Source: Planctomycetes bacterium SM23_32 (GTDB lineage: Bacteria > Planctomycetota > Brocadiia > SM23-32). Taken from it: 9,752 bases of DNA. A program made the translations under genes and the position numbers. The stretch is from positions 1-9,752 of the forward strand of contig LJUE01000053.1 of the NCBI GenBank assembly GCA_001303885.1, given 5' to 3'. The first letter of the stretch is position 1. Every line of letters starts with the position of its first letter. Positions 6,706 to 9,752 of the stretch are shown piece after piece. Under the pieces are notes generated by a model that did not search any database, was not told the DNA's origin, and saw only the letters and a list, made by a program, of their open reading frames with translations.

Positions 6706-6729
6706 CGCCGCGGCAAAGCCGCTATGGCG
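6706..6729. repeat. Hairpin repeat, copy D
   Basis: CGCC (6706-6709) pairs with GGCG (6726-6729), and GCGGC (6710-6714) with GCCGC (6718-6722), around an AAA loop. The TAT on the 3' side is bulged because the 5' trinucleotide found in copies B and C is missing. The GCTATGGCG core is retained. Confidence 0.6.
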
Positions 6730-6746
6730 ACGGCGCGGTTGCACGG

Positions 6747-6848
6747 GAACGCCAGCCCAAAGCCCTCAATCTCCGCGACGGCCGTGAGCACCTTGACGCC
6801 TTCGGGCACGATCTCCGGCCCGATCCCGTCCCCCGGCACGCACGCCAT
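6747..6848 (-). pseudogene. N-terminal remnant of an isocitrate/isopropylmalate/tartrate dehydrogenase
   Basis: From ATG at 6848 the minus strand encodes 34 residues beginning MACVPGDGIGPEIVPEGVKV and ending GFGLAF. GDGIGPE is the hallmark beginning of the isocitrate/isopropylmalate dehydrogenase family, whose members are 330-420 residues long. After Phe34 the frame enters repeat sequence (copy D and the block at 6650-6683), and no later family motif appears in any minus-strand frame down to the repeats. The fragment begins 41 nt after the stop of the cellulase-like gene on the same strand, so it may once have been the next gene of that operon. The family recognition is firm; which of the paralogous dehydrogenases it was cannot be said. 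Confidence 0.8.
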
Positions 6849-6889
6849 CCTGGACCGCTCAGCCTCGCTGCACCTCGCCCCGGCCGCTG

Positions 6890-7984
6890 CTACGAGCCGC
6901 CGGTGATCTCCTTGACCTTATCGAAGAATGCCCGCTTGATGTCCGTGTTGATGCCCCAGTTGACGGGGAGCGTCTGGTAGCCGCTCAGCCTGTCGCACGT
7001 CTCCTCGCGGCCGTGCACCTTCCAGTTCATGCGGTCCTGGTATTCGCTGCCGTAGCCCTGGCAGTAGAAGCCCCACGAGGCGCCTTCCTCGACGGCGGCC
7101 TCCAGGTTCTCCACGAAGATGCTGTCCTCGTTGATGCAGACGGGCCGTGGGCGCTCGCGGTATTCGGGCTCGGCGCACAGGCGGCGGATCTTCTCCTTAA
7201 GCTGCTCCGGCGTGCGGCCGTTGCCGTGCGGCATGGTGAAATCCTCGGCGGCCAGCCACGCCCCCTTGGCGTACTCGTCCATGCCGCCGCCGCTGCTGGA
7301 GGAGACGAGCAGCCGCCCGCCGTCCACCGTCACCTCCCTGGCGGCCTCGATGAGGCGGTGAACGCCCGCCGGCTGCATCAGCTCCAGCGGCCACCAGTCG
7401 GCGGCCTCGTTCGCCACGTCCACCAGGATGTTGCAGTAGCCGGTCCGGAGGAGCCACTCGGTTACGCGCCGTGTCACGTCTAACAGCACGTCGTCGCCCT
7501 CCAGGCGTGGGGCATGCTTAACGTAGAAGTAGTTGACGATCACCACCATGCCGACCTCGTCGGCCGCGCGGATGACGCGCAGCAGCCGGTCGAAGTAGGG
7601 CGGCTTGAAGGTGCCGTCCGGTTCGTAGGCCGAGTTCACGTACTCATTGTAGACCTCGGGGATGTAGACCGAGCCGCCCCCCTGGAGGCCGACGGTGACG
7701 GCGAGCAGGCCGTGCCGGCGGTACTCCGGCAGGGCCGCGCAGAACTCGCCGGTGTTGCGGTCCGGGTCCCATTCCCCGGTGTCGGGGTAGGCCCACCACT
7801 TGCGCGTCTCGGGATTGGCGTCGTCGAAGATGGCCTGGATCATCCGCGAGTTCAGCAGCAGCCCCTCGACGCTCTGCCCCCGCCACGTGACGCCCTCGTA
7901 GGTGGGGCGGCCGTTGATGAGGAACTTCGTCCCGTCAAGACCTACTTCGGTCTTCACTGTCGTCCCCCCGCGTCTGGCAGCCAT
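6890..7984 (-). CDS. Cellulase-like clan GH-A glycoside hydrolase, cytoplasmic
   Basis: A 364-residue protein without signal peptide or membrane segment. It belongs to a family I recognise by its opening FLINGRPTYEGVTWRG (21-36), then GLLLNSRMIQAIFDD (41-55), WAYPDTGEWDPDRNT (64-78) and a TIM-barrel body. Such proteins are usually annotated as cellulase-family or GH5-like. Candidate catalytic glutamates are Glu193 in VANEA (190-194) and Glu286 in CINED (283-287), at the barrel positions expected of clan GH-A. The tail PVNWGINTDIKRAFFDKVKEITG (340-362) is family-like, so the natural end is the TAG at 6892-6890. The start is uncertain. ATG at 7984 has no Shine-Dalgarno and would lie only a few nt from the predicted transcription start; a GTG at 7957 with GGGGGG 6 nt upstream gives 355 residues and fits the homologous N terminus I remember. 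It is divergent from the PfkB kinase. Activity and substrate are unproven. Confidence 0.85.
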   Translation of the reverse strand: MAARRGGTTVKTEVGLDGTKFLINGRPTYEGVTWRGQSVEGLLLNSRMIQAIFDDANPETRKWWAYPDTGEWDPDRNTGEFCAALPEYRRHGLLAVTVGLQGGGSVYIPEVYNEYVNSAYEPDGTFKPPYFDRLLRVIRAADEVGMVVIVNYFYVKHAPRLEGDDVLLDVTRRVTEWLLRTGYCNILVDVANEAADWWPLELMQPAGVHRLIEAAREVTVDGGRLLVSSSSGGGMDEYAKGAWLAAEDFTMPHGNGRTPEQLKEKIRRLCAEPEYRERPRPVCINEDSIFVENLEAAVEEGASWGFYCQGYGSEYQDRMNWKVHGREETCDRLSGYQTLPVNWGINTDIKRAFFDKVKEITGGS

Positions 7985-7996
7985 GGACGGCACCAG

Positions 7997-8025
7997 ACTA
8001 TAAGCCCCTTCGGTGGGGCGGGCAA
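7997..8025 (-). promoter_or_regulatory. Promoter for the cellulase-like gene
   Basis: On the minus strand TTGCCC (8025-8020), a 17-nt spacer, then TATAGT (8002-7997). The -10 is five of six consensus, rare in such GC-rich DNA. The spacer contains GCCCC (8004-8008) and GGGGC (8015-8019) in inverted order. Transcription would start near 7990, very close to the ATG at 7984. Confidence 0.55.
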
Positions 8026-8036
8026 CTGACGTTGCC
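8021..8036. promoter_or_regulatory. Inverted repeat, possible operator
   Basis: GGCAAC (8021-8026), TGAC, GTTGCC (8031-8036) is a perfect 6-bp inverted repeat. It overlaps the -35 of the minus-strand promoter and lies about 50 nt before the -35 of the plus-strand promoter, a plausible place for a regulator of both divergent genes. No regulator gene is present in the window. Confidence 0.35.
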
Positions 8037-8088
8037 GGGCGAGCGGCCCGCGTCCCGACTGCCAAGCGCCGCGACGCTCCTGGGGCGT

Positions 8089-8118
8089 TTGACAGCCTGC
8101 CCTTGCGGAGCGTAGATT
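8089..8118 (+). promoter_or_regulatory. Promoter for the PfkB kinase gene
   Basis: A perfect TTGACA (8089-8094), an 18-nt spacer, then TAGATT (8113-8118), four of six consensus. Predicted start near 8125, leaving a leader of about 20 nt before the ATG at 8145. Confidence 0.5.
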
Positions 8119-8144
8119 CGCGCGCCGAGGCGGAAGACCCATCC

Positions 8145-9191
8145 ATGGCGGGGCGGGCCGAAGCAGTGAGCGACGAGCGCATGCGTGCGGTGGAGCAGGC
8201 CCTCGAACGGGCCGCCAGGGCGCGCGTGGCCGTGTTCGGCGACCTCTGCCTGGACGCCTACTGGCACATGGCGGCCGACACGGACGAGGAGTCGCTCGAG
8301 ACGGGGCGGCCGGTCCGGCACGTGAGGCGGCATTCGTGGAGCCCCGGGGGCGCGGCCAACGTGGTGGCCGACCTCTGCGCCCTCGGCGTGCGAGAGGTCC
8401 GCGCCGTCGGCCTGGTCGGCGACGACCTGTTCGGCGACCACCTCACCGCCTTGCTCGTCGCCCGCGGCGTGGACGTCTCCGGCGTCCTGCGCTGTCAGCA
8501 TGACTGGCAGACGCTGGTCTACGGCAAGCCGTACGTGGGCGAAGAGGAACAGGACCGGATTGACTTCGGCGCGTTCAACCGCCCGGCGGCGCCGAGCATG
8601 GACGCCCTGGCCGCCGAGGTGGGCCGGGCGGCCGACCAGTGCGATGCCGTCGTGCTCAACCAGCAGGTGGCGGGGGGCGCCAGCCCACCCGCCATGATCG
8701 AGCGGCTGAACCGAGTGATGGCCGCGCGTCCCCGGTGCGTCTTCCTGGTGGACTCGCGCCACCGGGCGGAGTTCTACCGGGGCGGCATGCTCAAGCTGAA
8801 CGCCCACGAGGCCGCCCGCCTCTGCGGGGAGCGGCGGCCGCGCGGGGCGCCCGTTCCCGCGGAGGACGCCCGGGGTTTCGCCGCCGAGCTGTGCGCGCGA
8901 ACGGGCGGGCCGGTCTTCGTCACGCGAGGGGTTGACGGCATCATCGTGGCGGACGCCGATGGCATGGAGGAGCTGGCGGGCGTTCCTGCGGACGGTCCGA
9001 CGGACCCCGTTGGCGCAGGCGACACGGTCGCGGCGGCACTGGCGGCCGTTATGGGGGGCGGCGGCAGCCCAAGGGAGGCTGCGCGCACGGCCAACCTGGC
9101 GGCGTCGGTGACAGTCGGCAAGTTGCGCATCACGGGCACGGCGAGCCCCGATGAGATAAGGCAGGCCGCGCGCCGGCAGCTGAGGGGGTGA
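8145..9191 (+). CDS. PfkB-family carbohydrate kinase
   Basis: A 348-residue ribokinase-fold kinase that transfers phosphate from ATP to a sugar or sugar phosphate in the cytoplasm. FGDLCLDAYW (31-40) is the substrate-side beta-strand. GGAANVVADLCALG (68-81) is PfkB signature 1. KLNAHEA (217-223) lies in the nucleotide region. DPVGAGDTVAAAL (287-299) is PfkB signature 2, with GAGD forming the anion hole and Asp293 the catalytic base. VGKLRITGTASPDEI (324-338) closes the fold as in heptose-kinase (HldE/RfaE N-domain) relatives, but no cytidylyltransferase domain follows, so the heptose pathway is not established. The ATG at 8145 fits the promoter 27 nt upstream; the Shine-Dalgarno is weak (GGAAG near 8132), and ATG 8181 is a possible alternative. 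It is divergent from the cellulase-like gene and converges on ileS with a 31-nt gap. Family firm, substrate open. Confidence 0.9.
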   Translation: MAGRAEAVSDERMRAVEQALERAARARVAVFGDLCLDAYWHMAADTDEESLETGRPVRHVRRHSWSPGGAANVVADLCALGVREVRAVGLVGDDLFGDHLTALLVARGVDVSGVLRCQHDWQTLVYGKPYVGEEEQDRIDFGAFNRPAAPSMDALAAEVGRAADQCDAVVLNQQVAGGASPPAMIERLNRVMAARPRCVFLVDSRHRAEFYRGGMLKLNAHEAARLCGERRPRGAPVPAEDARGFAAELCARTGGPVFVTRGVDGIIVADADGMEELAGVPADGPTDPVGAGDTVAAALAAVMGGGGSPREAARTANLAASVTVGKLRITGTASPDEIRQAARRQLRG

Positions 9192-9222
9192 GGTGCGCGC
9201 GCCTTCGCCCCGCCGGCGCCCG

Positions 9223-9752
9223 TCAAGCCGTCCGGATCTGGATGGTCAGCTCGGCGCCGCCGATCTTCACGCGCTTCGAAGGGCCGCCCCCGACGTCCGG
9301 CTCCATCCGCAGCGCCAGCGTCTCAGCCATGACGTAGTCGCGCCACTCGGCTATCGCCCGGCAGAGCTCCTCGGACTCGGCAGCCCAGCCCAGGTGGATG
9401 CGGTCCTCGATGTTCAGGTCCAGCTCCTTGCGGTACTGCTGGACGTGGCGGACGATGTCCCGCGCCAGGCCCTCGACGAGCAGCTCGGGCGTGATCTGGG
9501 TATCGAGCACGACGGTCACCGGCCCCGCGTCGGCAGCCAGCAGGTGCTCTGGCGTCTCGCGCCGGACCTCGACGTCGGCGGGTTCAACGCTCACCTCCCG
9601 GTCCCCCACTGTGACGCGGACGGCCTCGCCCGCCTCGACGGCCCGCGCCACTTCAGCAGGGTCGAGCGCTGCGAGCGCCTCGGCTACCTTCGGGGCGTCG
9701 GACTTGAACCTGGGGCCGAGCCGGTCCATCTGCGGCGTCACCCGCACCTGCT
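9223..9752 (-). CDS. ileS: Isoleucyl-tRNA synthetase, C-terminal part (partial at window edge)
   Basis: The last 176 residues or so of a class Ia aminoacyl-tRNA synthetase that charges tRNA-Ile in the cytoplasm. The frame is still open at the right edge, reading QVRVTPQMDRLGPRFKSDAP, which matches the LGPRF segment of the post-anticodon domain of IleRS. LDTQITPELLVEGLARDIV followed by RHVQQYRKELDLNIEDRIHL (about the middle of the visible part) is the highly characteristic EGLAR-x-QxxRK-DRI block. A valine-specific enzyme is less likely because this tail type is absent there. The protein ends at the TGA at 9225-9223. It is convergent with the PfkB kinase; the 31-nt gap is GC-rich with no evident terminator hairpin plus T-run. 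The catalytic HIGH and KMSKS motifs and editing domain lie outside the window. Confidence 0.9.
   Translation of the reverse strand, partial: QVRVTPQMDRLGPRFKSDAPKVAEALAALDPAEVARAVEAGEAVRVTVGDREVSVEPADVEVRRETPEHLLAADAGPVTVVLDTQITPELLVEGLARDIVRHVQQYRKELDLNIEDRIHLGWAAESEELCRAIAEWRDYVMAETLALRMEPDVGGGPSKRVKIGGAELTIQIRTA

Noticed and set aside
6477..6729. CRISPR array
   Set aside because: The repeated units are hairpins of different length with irregular spacing and variable inner stems. There are no equal spacers and no cas genes.
9192..9222. Bidirectional terminator between the kinase and ileS genes
   Set aside because: The 31 nt are GC-rich with short self-complementary bits but no convincing stem-loop with a T-tract.

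Overview
The window is 9.75 kb of GC-rich bacterial chromosome from a lineage I cannot fix from sequence alone. The best guess is a Planctomycetota/PVC-type environmental genome. The reasons are a large exported alpha/beta-hydrolase fused to a formylglycine-generating-enzyme-like (FGE-like) domain, a PfkB kinase of a type I associate with these groups, abundant clan GH-A glycosidases and sugar isomerases, and repeat-rich intergenic DNA. No phage, transposase, plasmid, CRISPR or RNA gene was found.

Left end (1-2126, minus strand): a two-gene carbohydrate unit. A xylose-isomerase-like TIM-barrel sugar isomerase/epimerase (1377-2126) is followed after 41 nt by an exported clan GH-A glycoside hydrolase (31-1335). 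The hydrolase is interrupted by an in-frame TAG, and the codons beyond it still read like the same C-terminal beta-domain. Diverging from the isomerase is a MASE3-PAS membrane sensor (2364-3527) that lacks any output domain. Its stop codon lies inside a hairpin repeat.

Middle (3528-6889): a 3989-6259 gene encodes a two-domain exported protein, an alpha/beta-hydrolase with a C-terminal FGE-like domain. It is driven by a near-consensus sigma70 promoter (TTGACA, 17 nt, TACTAT). Its base composition looks lower in GC than its neighbours. Repeat-rich non-coding DNA flanks it on both sides and carries four copies of an imperfect hairpin with a GCTATGGCG core. The right-hand repeat block abuts a 34-codon N-terminal remnant of an isocitrate/isopropylmalate-type dehydrogenase (6747-6848, minus).

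Right end (6890-9752): a cytoplasmic cellulase-like clan GH-A protein (6890-7984, minus) and a PfkB-family sugar kinase (8145-9191, plus) are divergently transcribed from a 160-nt region. That region has recognisable promoters in both directions and a small inverted repeat. Convergent with the kinase is the 3' end of an isoleucyl-tRNA synthetase gene (9223-9752, minus), which runs off the window.

Functionally, four intact genes point to carbohydrate or ester catabolism: two glycosidase-like proteins, a sugar isomerase/epimerase and a sugar kinase. The sensor and the hydrolase-FGE fusion are accessory, and ileS is the only housekeeping gene. The most notable observations are the in-frame amber codon, the hydrolase-FGE fusion lacking the first catalytic cysteine, and the coincidence of hairpin repeats with two gene breakpoints.
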